A DNA stretch of 51,665 nucleotides from Candidatus Gastranaerophilales bacterium (lineage in GTDB: Bacteria > Cyanobacteriota > Vampirovibrionia > Gastranaerophilales > Gastranaerophilaceae), in the NCBI GenBank assembly GCA_944323925.1, contig CALUUI010000014.1:1-51665 (forward strand). The letters are read 5' to 3'. Below, in pieces: positions 33,082 to 41,798 of the stretch. Each line of letters begins with the position of its first letter. The first letter of the stretch is position 1. The notes beneath the pieces are model-generated. The model searched no databases, was not told the DNA's origin, and was given only the letters and a program-made list of their open reading frames with translations. The position numbers were made by a program, and so were the translations under genes.

Positions 33082-33777
33082 ATGAAAAAGAAAAAAAAGA
33101 AAAATATTTTATCATTTTTATTTAAGACAGATAAAATGACATTAATAAATCGTATAAGAATTGCAAAAAATCTTATAAAAAAGACACCCAATGAAGTGTT
33201 TATATACGCTGGAACTATTTTAAATTTACATAAAACAAGTAAAATAATATGTGATGGTGGAAATTTACAGTTTGCAATAGGTAAAAAAGCTCTTGTTGAG
33301 AATAAAAGTTTTTTGACTATGCAGGAAAATTCCAAAATAATAGTTAGTGGAGAAGACCAGTTTTCTTTTGTTTGTGGGGCAGACATAACAGTATTTAAAG
33401 ATGCAGAATTAATATTAGGTGATTCTTGGGTAAATAGATATTGTCAGATTAGTTGTACAAAAAAAATAGAAATCGGGAATAATACGGCTATTGGAAGAAA
33501 TGTAAAGATAATGGATTCTGATTTTCATATAATAAAAGATGAGAATGATAAAACTATAAATCCGTCCAAACCGATACATATAGGAAATAATGTATGGATA
33601 GGAGATAGTTCTATAATATTAAAAGGTGTAACAATTAACGATGGCGCAATTGTAGCTGCAGGTAGTATTGTGACTAGGGATGTTCCATCGAATACAATAG
33701 TTGCAGGTAATCCGGCAAAAGTTATTAAAAAAATCAAAAGCTGGAATTACAAAAGTACACCACTAATAGAGGAATAG
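33082..33777 (+). CDS. Hexapeptide-repeat acyltransferase
   Basis: This 231-residue protein has a very Lys-rich start (MKKKKKKNILSF) and then a left-handed beta-helix. The repeats run IEIGNNTAIGRNVKIMDSDF (with the catalytic His in DFHII), IHIGNNVWIGDSSIILKGVTI, DGAIVAAGSIVTRDVPSNTIV and AGNPAKVIKKI. It is a maltose/galactoside acetyltransferase relative that probably acetylates a sugar of the repeat unit. The first codons lie in a long A run, which could slip. SD AAGGTAAG is present. It sits between the bidomain enzyme and the MenD-like enzyme. Confidence 0.85.
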   Translation: MKKKKKKNILSFLFKTDKMTLINRIRIAKNLIKKTPNEVFIYAGTILNLHKTSKIICDGGNLQFAIGKKALVENKSFLTMQENSKIIVSGEDQFSFVCGADITVFKDAELILGDSWVNRYCQISCTKKIEIGNNTAIGRNVKIMDSDFHIIKDENDKTINPSKPIHIGNNVWIGDSSIILKGVTINDGAIVAAGSIVTRDVPSNTIVAGNPAKVIKKIKSWNYKSTPLIEE

Positions 33778-33784
33778 AGAAATT

Positions 33785-35518
33785 ATGACAAATAAATTTT
33801 TTAGTATAAGAAAAGAATTTAGTAATAGCAAAACATATAAAGTCGTAAATGTAGCAGGACTAAAATTGAGATTTAAAACTAAGAATAAAACAAATAATAG
33901 CTATAACACAGTTCATTATATGGTGGCGATGTTAAAAGCCTTCAATATAAAGCATATTGTAACCAGTCCCGGGCGTCAGAACTCATTGTTTAATGCTTTG
34001 GTTCAAAATGATGATTTTTTTAAATGTTATTCAGTAGTAGATGAAAGAAGTGCAGCCTATGTAGCCACAGGGATAGCTTATGAAACAAATGAACCTGTTG
34101 TTATTACTTGTACGGGAGCTACTGCAAGTAGAAATTATTTATCAGCTTTAACAGAGGCGTATTACAGAAAAATTCCTATTATTGCATTGACTTTTGTTGA
34201 TTACAACGCTAATATATTTAATTTACAACCTCAATTTGTTGATAGATCAATTTCTCAAAATGATATAAAAACCATATCAGTAGATTTACCAAGGATAAAT
34301 GATGATAGTGATAAAAAAAGGTTAATGTTATATATCAATGCAACATTAATAGAGGCGGTAAATAAGAAATCACCGGTTCATATTAATTGTCCGTCTTATT
34401 TTAATTATGATACGTGCAAAGAAAATTTACCTGAAGATATTTGGACTACCAAATATTATGAATATAATTTTGAGCATTTAGTTTCTGAATTGCAAAATAA
34501 AAAAATGGCGATTTTTATGGGTGCTCACTCCAAATTTGATAAAATGACAGAAGATGCAATTTCTGATTTTACATTGTCATATAATGTACCTGTATTTTGT
34601 GATCATACATCTAATTATCATGGTAAAAATAAAATTTTAATAACTCAATTTTCAACGATGAAAAATAAAAATCTCCGCCCTGAAATTGTTATTGATATCG
34701 GTTCAGTCTGTGGAGATTATAATTTATTTAGAATTTTTACGGAAGCGAAAATTTGGCGAGTTTCTGAGGATGGCTCTTTTAAAAGCCGGTTAAATGTGCC
34801 GGTAGAGTACCTTTTTAATTGCAAAGAAATAGAATTTTTTAAAGCATTACTTAATAAGGATTCAAGTGTTAGCAATTATTATAATGAAGTTAAAAATTTG
34901 GTTTCTAATTATAAAGTTCCTGAACTTGAATTATCAAATCCACTTGTATGCTATGAATTATCAAAAAGATTGCCTAAAAACTCTTCGTTACATTTGGCTA
35001 TTTTAAATTCTTTACGTAGTATGAATTATTTTAAATTAGATGAAAGTATTGATGTTATTTCAAATGTTGGTGGCTTTGGTATTGACGGACCGTTATCGAC
35101 CCTTATAGGGCAATCATTTACTAATAGTCAAAAGTCGTATTTCTGTGTAACAGGTGATTTGGCATTTTTCTATGATATGAATATTCTTGGGCAAAGAGAT
35201 ATTGGTAATAATTTGAGAATTCTTGTTGTTAATAACAATAAAGGTATTGAATTTAGGTTAAATAATGAGCTTGAAAAATCATTAGCTGAGGATACTGATA
35301 AATATATAGCCGCAGGTGGACATTATAAAGGCGGTTTGAAAAATTGGGCAGAATCTTGCGGGTTTGAATATTTATATTCTGACTCAAAAGAAAATCTAAT
35401 AGAAAATCTTGATAGATTTTGTTCTGTAAATAATGAAAAACCAATTATATTTGAAGTTAAAACAACCAATAAAGCAGAACAAACAGCAAATAAACTGATG
35501 CTAAGTTATAATAAGTAA
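33785..35518 (+). CDS. MenD-like thiamine-diphosphate enzyme in a polysaccharide operon
   Basis: This 577-residue ThDP enzyme has the MenD-type N-terminal half: HIVTSPGRQNSLFNALV, then VVDERSAAYVATGIAYETNE with the catalytic Glu87, and VVITCTGATASRNYLSALTEAYY. The C-terminal ThDP motif is VTGDLAFFYDMNILGQRDIG plus VVNNNKGIE. True MenD makes SEPHCHC for menaquinone, but no other men gene adjoins. A short N-terminal tag (VNVAGLKLRFKTKNK, residues 21-35), shared with the two glycosyltransferases, points to glycan work. A C-C ligation on a keto-sugar, as in YerE for yersiniose, is my inference. The downstream SDR would reduce the product. Confidence 0.7.
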   Translation: MTNKFFSIRKEFSNSKTYKVVNVAGLKLRFKTKNKTNNSYNTVHYMVAMLKAFNIKHIVTSPGRQNSLFNALVQNDDFFKCYSVVDERSAAYVATGIAYETNEPVVITCTGATASRNYLSALTEAYYRKIPIIALTFVDYNANIFNLQPQFVDRSISQNDIKTISVDLPRINDDSDKKRLMLYINATLIEAVNKKSPVHINCPSYFNYDTCKENLPEDIWTTKYYEYNFEHLVSELQNKKMAIFMGAHSKFDKMTEDAISDFTLSYNVPVFCDHTSNYHGKNKILITQFSTMKNKNLRPEIVIDIGSVCGDYNLFRIFTEAKIWRVSEDGSFKSRLNVPVEYLFNCKEIEFFKALLNKDSSVSNYYNEVKNLVSNYKVPELELSNPLVCYELSKRLPKNSSLHLAILNSLRSMNYFKLDESIDVISNVGGFGIDGPLSTLIGQSFTNSQKSYFCVTGDLAFFYDMNILGQRDIGNNLRILVVNNNKGIEFRLNNELEKSLAEDTDKYIAAGGHYKGGLKNWAESCGFEYLYSDSKENLIENLDRFCSVNNEKPIIFEVKTTNKAEQTANKLMLSYNK

Positions 35519-35529
35519 GGGATAAATGA

Positions 35530-36387
35530 ATGAAAAAGATTGAAACAGACAAAATAAAGACTTGGTTTGTAACAGGTGCTTCTAGCGGTTTTGGTCATGA
35601 AACGTGTAAACAATTATTAGAGAGAGGGTATAATGTTATAGCTGTTTCAAGAAGGGTTCCGGATTTTAACGAGTCGAACGCACTTTGTTTATCAGTGGAT
35701 GTAACAGATCAGGAACAAGTTAAAAATGCAATCTCTAAAGGAATTGAATATTTTGGCGGTATAGATGTTATATTTTGTAATGCGGGTATAACTGAAAATA
35801 AAACATTAGAAGAACAAAAAATTGAATCTTTGTATAATATAATGCAAACTAATTTCTATGGGACATTTAATGTTATAAACTCTATTTTACCTTATTTGAG
35901 AGAAAATAAAAAAGGTACAATTATAACTATGTCATCACAGAGCGGGATTACTTATAGAGCTTATGGTACAGCATATTGTGCCTCAAAACATGCTGTAGAA
36001 GCATTAAGTTCTGTTTGTTGGCACGAAACAAGAAAATTTTGTAGAGTTATGACTGTTGAACCGGGATTCTTCCCTCAAACTAATGTTGTTTCAAACGTTA
36101 AAAGAAATAATATTTCCGTTATAGAAGACTACAAAAATCTTAAAGATTATCACAAGAAAATAAGAAATCACAGAATTAATGATTTGGTTCTTGGGGTAAA
36201 ATATATAATTGATACAGTAGAACTGGAAAAACTCCCGAGAAGACTTATGTTAGGAGAAGATGCAATAAATAAAATTCAAGAGGAAATTAAATCAATAAAA
36301 AGTGACTTAAAATATTCTAAAAAATTGAAATTTTTAAAGAAAGAAAAATTTAAAAAGTTTATAAATAAGATATTAAAAAAGGGTTAA
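35530..36387 (+). CDS. Short-chain dehydrogenase/reductase
   Basis: This 285-residue SDR shows the Rossmann motif TWFVTGASSGFGHETC (14-26), VDVTD for the adenine ring, IFCNAGI, and the catalytic Ser, Tyr and Lys in TMSSQSGITYRAYGTAYCASKHA. The C-terminus is long and Lys-rich (KYSKKLKFLKKEKFKKF), possibly membrane-associating. It follows the ThDP enzyme by 11 nt with AAGGGAT before its ATG. It probably reduces a keto group on the sugar made by the neighbour, parallel to YerF after YerE. The cofactor is not certain; an Arg pair after beta 2 (SRRVP) suits NADPH. Confidence 0.85.
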   Translation: MKKIETDKIKTWFVTGASSGFGHETCKQLLERGYNVIAVSRRVPDFNESNALCLSVDVTDQEQVKNAISKGIEYFGGIDVIFCNAGITENKTLEEQKIESLYNIMQTNFYGTFNVINSILPYLRENKKGTIITMSSQSGITYRAYGTAYCASKHAVEALSSVCWHETRKFCRVMTVEPGFFPQTNVVSNVKRNNISVIEDYKNLKDYHKKIRNHRINDLVLGVKYIIDTVELEKLPRRLMLGEDAINKIQEEIKSIKSDLKYSKKLKFLKKEKFKKFINKILKKG

Positions 36388-36390
36388 TAT

Positions 36391-36957
36391 ATGTGTATAG
36401 AAAATATTATTGTCGAAAAAATAGCTAAATTATTAACTTTCTACATTCCAAATAAAAAAATGCGAAAAGAAGTAAATTTAAACATTAGGCATTATTTATT
36501 TGGAAAGAAAATAAAAAAACACGCCAGAAGCTGTGGAACAAATTTGAGAGTTAATGCCAAGTCGTCAATAAATACAAATACTTATATTGGGGATTGGGTT
36601 AATTTTAATGGTATGCAGATTCATGGGCAAGGTAAATGTTGTATAGGTAATTATTTCCATTCAGGGGTAGAGTGTTTAATATTAACAGATAGTCATAATT
36701 ATGAAGGGACAATGATACCTTATGATAAGACATATATCTATAAAGATGTAATAATAGGGGATTTTGTTTGGGTAGGGTCAAGAGTTACAATTTTGCCTGG
36801 GACAAAAATTGGTGAAGGTGCAATAATACAGGCAGGAGCTGTTGTACATGGTGAAATTCCCCCTTATGCAATAGCAGGAGGAAATCCTGCTAAAGTCTTT
36901 ATGCATAGGGATATTGAACATTTTAAAAAATTAAAAGCCGAAGGAAAATTTTATTAA
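36391..36957 (+). CDS. Hexapeptide-repeat acetyltransferase
   Basis: This 188-residue protein has a helical front part and then a beta-helix: SSINTNTYIGDWVNFNGM, HGQGKCCIGNYFHSGVECLI, DSHNY with the catalytic His, IIGDFVWVGSRVTILPGTKIGEGAIIQAG and PYAIAGGNPAKVF. It is a second sugar acetyltransferase of the operon, unlike the first at 33082 by eye. It starts 3 nt after the SDR stop (AAAAAGGGTTAATATATG) and its stop abuts the pyruvyltransferase start. Confidence 0.83.
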   Translation: MCIENIIVEKIAKLLTFYIPNKKMRKEVNLNIRHYLFGKKIKKHARSCGTNLRVNAKSSINTNTYIGDWVNFNGMQIHGQGKCCIGNYFHSGVECLILTDSHNYEGTMIPYDKTYIYKDVIIGDFVWVGSRVTILPGTKIGEGAIIQAGAVVHGEIPPYAIAGGNPAKVFMHRDIEHFKKLKAEGKFY

Positions 36958-37971
36958 ATGAATACAAAATATGATTATATATGCTTAAATTTTTGGACAT
37001 CACTAAATTATGGTGCCGTTTTGACGGCTTATGCCACTCAAAGTATACTTGAAAAATTGGGATATTCTTCTGCTCATATTGATTATAAGTATAAGCACGT
37101 TAAAAAGTCTTATGATGGCAGCTTTACGGATAAATTCGCAAAGAAATATCTGACAACTACTAATGAGTGTCGGACTTATACAGATTTTGTTAAACTTAAC
37201 AGTCAAGCAAAGTATGGATTTATTGTCGGCTCTGATCAAGTATTTAGAGATGATTACATTAAGAAAACTTATGGTATGTATTTGCTTGCTTTTGCTAATC
37301 CTGAAAAACTTAGGGTGGCTATTTCTGCCAGTTTTGGAAAAGACTCATTTAAGTATAAATCTTGGAAAAAGTATTTTAAGGCTTTTGATGCTATTTCTGT
37401 TAGAGAATCAAATGCTGTTCAAATTTGTAATCAATTAGATGTAAATGCTGTTCATATTTTGGATCCGGTTTTTATTGCAGATAAAAAAATCTTTGATGAT
37501 TTAGCTGATTCTGTTAGTACTCCTGATAATCTTGCTGTTGGGTATATACTTGATAAAGAAAATGAAAACAGGGTTAAAAGTTTAATTGATTCTTATGGCG
37601 AAAATTTTATTAATCTTGCGAATTCTAATCTTTCGGTTGAAGAATTTCTTGCTTATATCAAAAATTCTAAGTTATTTATTACGGATTCTTTCCATGGAAC
37701 TTGTTTTGCATTGATTTTTAATAAGAAATTTTTAACCATTTCTAATGAAAATAGAGGAAATTCCCGTTTTGAATCTTTGTTTAAAACTTTTGAGCTCGGG
37801 TATGATAATTTAGATACTCCAACTGACTGGGATAAAATTAACCAAATTATTTCTATTCAAAGAGAAAAAGGGCTGGATTTCTTGAAAAATGCTTTAAATA
37901 CTTCTACTAAACATAAAAAGATAAAATTTTTGACTAATATTTCAGCAAGATTTAGATTCTTGTTTAGGTAA
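36958..37971 (+). CDS. Polysaccharide pyruvyl transferase family protein
   Basis: This 337-residue protein fits the WcaK/CsaB/PssM group that adds a pyruvate ketal from phosphoenolpyruvate to a glycan. NFWTSLNYGAVLTAYATQSIL opens the first Rossmann-like half. GFIVGSDQVFRDDY, ISVRESNAVQI and VHILDPVFIA follow, then ITDSFHGTCFALIFNKKFLTIS with the conserved DSFHG catalytic His. GT-B-like folding is known for the family. The ATG is immediately after the upstream stop. It is the last gene of the operon; 69 nt follow before the MATE gene. Confidence 0.88.
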   Translation: MNTKYDYICLNFWTSLNYGAVLTAYATQSILEKLGYSSAHIDYKYKHVKKSYDGSFTDKFAKKYLTTTNECRTYTDFVKLNSQAKYGFIVGSDQVFRDDYIKKTYGMYLLAFANPEKLRVAISASFGKDSFKYKSWKKYFKAFDAISVRESNAVQICNQLDVNAVHILDPVFIADKKIFDDLADSVSTPDNLAVGYILDKENENRVKSLIDSYGENFINLANSNLSVEEFLAYIKNSKLFITDSFHGTCFALIFNKKFLTISNENRGNSRFESLFKTFELGYDNLDTPTDWDKINQIISIQREKGLDFLKNALNTSTKHKKIKFLTNISARFRFLFR

Positions 37972-38040
37972 TAATTTTGAGTTTACAAATCTATAGACTT
38001 ATTTTTAATTAAGTTTTATCATAATTATTGAGGTCAGTAT

Positions 38041-39402
38041 ATGGCGGAGAGAGATTTAACACAAGGTAAACCACTAACTGAAATAATTATGTTTACTATT
38101 CCTATGTTGTTTGGGAATGTGTTCCAACAGTTATACAGTTTCTTTGATACGCTGATTGTTGGACGTACTCTTGGGTTAAAGGCTCTTGCTGGGGTTGGCT
38201 CTACTGGACCTATGCTGTTTTTTATTATTGGTTTTCTTTTTGCTTATACTCAAGGTTTAACTATTATTACAGCACAAAGGTTTGGGGCTAAAGATTATAA
38301 TGGTGTTAGAAAATCTTTTACTACTTCTATTATTTTATGCGTAATTACTGCTATTTTATTTACAGCTCTAACTGCGCCTTTTACTAAAATTGTTCTTACC
38401 GTTATGCAAACCCCTGCTGACATTTTTAATGAAGCATATATTTATATGTTTATTAGTTATTTAGGGTTAGGCACCATATTATTTTATAATATTTTATCAA
38501 ATACTATTCGTGCTGTTGGTGATAGTAAAACGCCTTTGTATTTTCTAATTATTGCATCAATTTTAAATATATTTTTGGATTTATATTTTATTATTAATTT
38601 GAAAATGGGCGTAGCAGGGGCTGCTTTTGCTACAGTTGTTGCACAAGGCGTTTCTGCTATTTTGTGTGCTATTTATATGTTTAAAAAATTCCCGATTTTG
38701 AGGGTTAAAAAAGAAGATTGGAAGTTTGATAAGGATTTTGCTCTTGAACATTTAAGAGTCGGTTTCCCTATGGGGATTCAAATGTCGGTTCTTTCAATCG
38801 GTATTATTGCTGTTCAGTTTGCTCTTAATACGTTGGGGTCAACAGCCATAGCTGCTTTTACTACAGCTGTTAGAATAGACCAGCTGTTCTCTCAAAGTTT
38901 AATTACTCTGGGTGCTACTGCCGCCACTTTCACGGCTCAGAATTTTGGAGCCAAGAAACTAAAAAGAATTAAAGAAGGTGCTAAGGCTTGCGTATTCCTT
39001 GTTTTAATAATGTCTGTTATTGTTGCTATTTTGATATGCGGATTTGGAAGACAACTTGTAGGGTTATTCTTGGATACTCCGGATGAAGAAGTAGTAAGAC
39101 TTGCTATGTTGTATTTGCATATTATTGTTATTTTCTTCTTTTTTCTCGGAACTTTGGTATTATTCAGAAATATTTTACAAGGTATGGGTAAAGTTAAGGC
39201 TCCGCTTATATCCGGTTTAGCAGAATTAGTTGCAAGAACGGCTGCTGCTTTTATTTTATGTACTTATTTTGGTTATCTTGGTGTTTGCCTTGCTACTCCG
39301 CTTGCTTGGATTTTTGCCGCAATTGTACTTTTTGCAGGGTATAAATTGGCTTTGAAAAAGGCTGTTAAATCTATTAGAAAATCGACTAAGTCTGTTTGTT
39401 AG
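38041..39402 (+). CDS. MATE-family multidrug/cation antiporter
   Basis: This 453-residue protein has about twelve membrane helices in two MatE halves. TIPMLFGNVFQQLYSFFDTLIVGRTLG begins the first and VGFPMGIQMSVLSIGIIAVQF the second. The family exports cationic drugs and metabolites against a sodium or proton gradient. AGGTCAGT stands before the ATG. It follows the polysaccharide operon, and MATE relatives include flippases such as MviN and Wzx, but the sequence reads as a NorM/DinF-type exporter rather than a Wzx. It is probably an independent unit. No regulator adjoins. Confidence 0.9.
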   Translation: MAERDLTQGKPLTEIIMFTIPMLFGNVFQQLYSFFDTLIVGRTLGLKALAGVGSTGPMLFFIIGFLFAYTQGLTIITAQRFGAKDYNGVRKSFTTSIILCVITAILFTALTAPFTKIVLTVMQTPADIFNEAYIYMFISYLGLGTILFYNILSNTIRAVGDSKTPLYFLIIASILNIFLDLYFIINLKMGVAGAAFATVVAQGVSAILCAIYMFKKFPILRVKKEDWKFDKDFALEHLRVGFPMGIQMSVLSIGIIAVQFALNTLGSTAIAAFTTAVRIDQLFSQSLITLGATAATFTAQNFGAKKLKRIKEGAKACVFLVLIMSVIVAILICGFGRQLVGLFLDTPDEEVVRLAMLYLHIIVIFFFFLGTLVLFRNILQGMGKVKAPLISGLAELVARTAAAFILCTYFGYLGVCLATPLAWIFAAIVLFAGYKLALKKAVKSIRKSTKSVC

Positions 39403-39475
39403 CATTTTTGATTAGCGTAATTTTATCCGATTGTCTAATGTGTTTTATTAATTATGAATCTAACATATTATTACT

Positions 39476-41068
39476 ATGGTTCACAATTATTTTGAAGATT
39501 ACGGATATGACAGTTGTACATCAAGAGGGGTATGCTCTATTAGTTCCAAGATGGCTTCTGTTCAGGAAATTGTTTTACTCTATCTTAGAGAGTTTGCTTA
39601 TTATTCTATTCAGCTAAAAAAATTTAATATTGAAGAAAATAGCGTTAAAAATTTGATATTAAATGTTTTATCAGTTTTTGTTTCTAATCCTGAGATTAAA
39701 GATAATATGCTTGATGAAATGGTTTGTATTTTTTCTAAAGAATTAAATAAAATTAAGCAGGATTATATCAATTCTTGTAAAAGCTCTAGCTTAGAGCCGG
39801 AATTAATTCAAAATGAGTTCGATTTGACCAATGACTGTGATGCGCTAAAATCCATTAGGCTTGGTGAAAAACAGTATAGCAAACATGGTGATTTGGATAA
39901 AAGAAACAGGATTATTCACGAGTTAATATTCTTTTCTGCTAAAAGTATTACCACTTATATTCTAGAGTTGAATTCTTTTGGTGAAGATTCCAAATCTGCT
40001 TATGATATCTTGTTAGAGCTTTTAGATAGCTTAAATATAGAAAATATTAGAGATGATGATTTGAAGTCTATTTTATATAATGTTGCGGAGGAAGAGTATT
40101 CTTTAGTTAAGCGTTTGGCGAAAATTAAAGAGAACTTATATGGAGAAAAAGGTGAAGTAAGCGTTTCTTACTCAACCTATCCAAATAAGACGATACTTGT
40201 AGAGGGAACGAATATAAAAGAATTAGTTGATATTCTCGATTCTGTTAAAAATATGGGGATTGATGTTTATACTCATGGCGAAATGTTAGCTGCGCATACT
40301 TACCCCAAGATACAAGCCAGAGAAGAACTAAAAGGACATTTTGGCAAAGGGTGTGGAAATACATTGTTAGATTTTTCAACTTTCCCTGGGGCTATATTTG
40401 TTGGAAAACATTCTATTGATAATATTGACAGTTTGTATCGTGGCAGAATTTTTACATCTGATATAGTTGTGCCATCGGGTGTTGTTAAGATTGAAAATTC
40501 GGATTATGAACCTCTAATTGCTTCTGCTCTTGAGGCAAGAGGGTTTAAGAAGGGCAGAAAGGTTGATGATGAAATTGTTGGATTTAATCTGCAATTAATT
40601 AAAGATAAAATCAATGATTTGAATTCTGAAGACTTTAATGCAATATGTTTTGTTACACAGGGTAATGATACTTATGAAGATAAAAGTTACTTTGAAAAAC
40701 TTTTTAAGTTGTTACCAGAGGATATTTTTGTAGTTAATTTTACGCATCATTTTGAGAGAAAAAATATTATTAATATTCCGCATTGTTATGATTTGTATTC
40801 TGTCTTTGAAATTTTAACAATGTTAAAAGAAAAATTTGATATTTCGGATGTTCCAATAATTGGTTTTGTGCCAAAATGTGATAAGCATATTACAAATTTA
40901 ATTCTTAATATGATGAAATTTGGAGTAAAAAAAGTTTTTATGGGAAAATGCGCAGCAAAAAATCTTAATCCTGTTGTCGCAAAGAAATTTTGTGAGATTT
41001 TTGACGTTATACCATACTCTCAAGCTAAAGATGACTATAAGCATTTTATAGACTTGCTTTCGCTTTAA
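39476..41068 (+). CDS. Degenerate hybrid-cluster-protein paralogue lacking most cluster ligands
   Basis: This 530-residue protein aligns by eye with Hcp. GIDVYTHGEMLAAHTYPK, GHFGKGCG, GRIFTSDIVV and CYDLYSVFEIL match the canonical Hcp at 3729. The N-terminal four-Cys cluster motif is replaced by YDSCTSRGVCSI (Cys14, Cys20). The ligand His (GHDL) is GTNI, the Cys of TTNC is lost, VGGCDG is VTQGNDT, ACGKY is THHFER, and only the THGEM Glu and one C-terminal Cys stand. It probably cannot build the full hybrid cluster and so has a new role. There is no Shine-Dalgarno. Its 3' end overlaps the ferredoxin-like gene by 23 nt. Confidence 0.75.
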   Translation: MVHNYFEDYGYDSCTSRGVCSISSKMASVQEIVLLYLREFAYYSIQLKKFNIEENSVKNLILNVLSVFVSNPEIKDNMLDEMVCIFSKELNKIKQDYINSCKSSSLEPELIQNEFDLTNDCDALKSIRLGEKQYSKHGDLDKRNRIIHELIFFSAKSITTYILELNSFGEDSKSAYDILLELLDSLNIENIRDDDLKSILYNVAEEEYSLVKRLAKIKENLYGEKGEVSVSYSTYPNKTILVEGTNIKELVDILDSVKNMGIDVYTHGEMLAAHTYPKIQAREELKGHFGKGCGNTLLDFSTFPGAIFVGKHSIDNIDSLYRGRIFTSDIVVPSGVVKIENSDYEPLIASALEARGFKKGRKVDDEIVGFNLQLIKDKINDLNSEDFNAICFVTQGNDTYEDKSYFEKLFKLLPEDIFVVNFTHHFERKNIINIPHCYDLYSVFEILTMLKEKFDISDVPIIGFVPKCDKHITNLILNMMKFGVKKVFMGKCAAKNLNPVVAKKFCEIFDVIPYSQAKDDYKHFIDLLSL

Positions 41069-41798
41069 GTAACGGAATCAGTTTCTCGGCATAGTACGGG
41101 TTAAAATATTTGCTTACAAGCTGTTCTGTGTTTTCAAACTCTCCAAGATACTTTAATTCGAGATTTGGGGTTATTCCTGTATATGTTTTTATTATCTGCT
41201 TATATTTTTCTGTAGGAATATCAGTAACAATATATTTAGGGTTAGTTAGTTTAATCAGCTTAACAATTTCGTACATCCTTTTTCTAAAGCGAATGATATT
41301 CCCTGATATAAGGTAGTGTTTGCCCCAATCTTCTTCTTGTTTGTTTAACAACTCTATTGATTGAGCATTTAGAACTTTTAGTACCTCGTTAATGTTTTCA
41401 CCAAGATAAATTACTTTTGTTTCGAACTTGGCGGAAATAATTTTTTTCTTTTTATGAAATATTTTTTCCCATAATGCGGATTGCTTAATCCTGATTTTTA
41501 TGCCACCAAGAGTTCTATATAGGTATTTTAATTTGGCAGCAAAAATAATATCTTCAATAGGAATTTCACTAGGACAGCAGGTCGAACATTTTCCGCACCT
41601 TAAACATTTATCAAGATATTTATTAATTCCTGATTTAATGGGAACCTCTCCAAGTATAATTCCTTTTAAAAGTATTAGAATTCCTCGTGCTGTTCCGCAT
41701 TCGTTTCCGGCTTCCAAATATAGTGGACAGGTTTCTTGGCACAATCCACATTTTGAACATTTATGTATAGTTTCTCTGTATTGCTCAAGTTTAATCAT
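41046..41798 (-). CDS. Short GlcF/LutA-like 2[4Fe-4S] ferredoxin-domain protein
   Basis: This 250-residue protein has two clear cluster motifs: CSKCGLCQETCP (Cys14, 17, 20, 24) and CLRCGKCSTCCPSEIP (Cys64, 67, 70, 74). They resemble the N-terminal part of the glycolate oxidase iron-sulfur subunit. The normal protein has about 400 residues with two CCG domains; here the rest (100-250) has none of those Cys-rich motifs. It may pass electrons to or from a partner such as the Hcp paralogue on the opposite strand, but that is only proximity. It begins within the 3' end of glmU (8-nt overlap), so it is in that operon. Confidence 0.75.
   Translation of the reverse strand: MIKLEQYRETIHKCSKCGLCQETCPLYLEAGNECGTARGILILLKGIILGEVPIKSGINKYLDKCLRCGKCSTCCPSEIPIEDIIFAAKLKYLYRTLGGIKIRIKQSALWEKIFHKKKKIISAKFETKVIYLGENINEVLKVLNAQSIELLNKQEEDWGKHYLISGNIIRFRKRMYEIVKLIKLTNPKYIVTDIPTEKYKQIIKTYTGITPNLELKYLGEFENTEQLVSKYFNPYYAEKLIPLLKAKASL

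Noticed and set aside
33785-35518. True MenD of menaquinone synthesis
   Set aside because: No other men gene adjoins and the gene lies between glycan enzymes with their N-terminal tag. This cannot be excluded without the genome.
38041-39402. MATE protein as the Wzx flippase of the polysaccharide operon
   Set aside because: The sequence reads as a NorM/DinF-type exporter, it is 69 nt away with its own ribosome site, and no Wzy or ligase adjoins.
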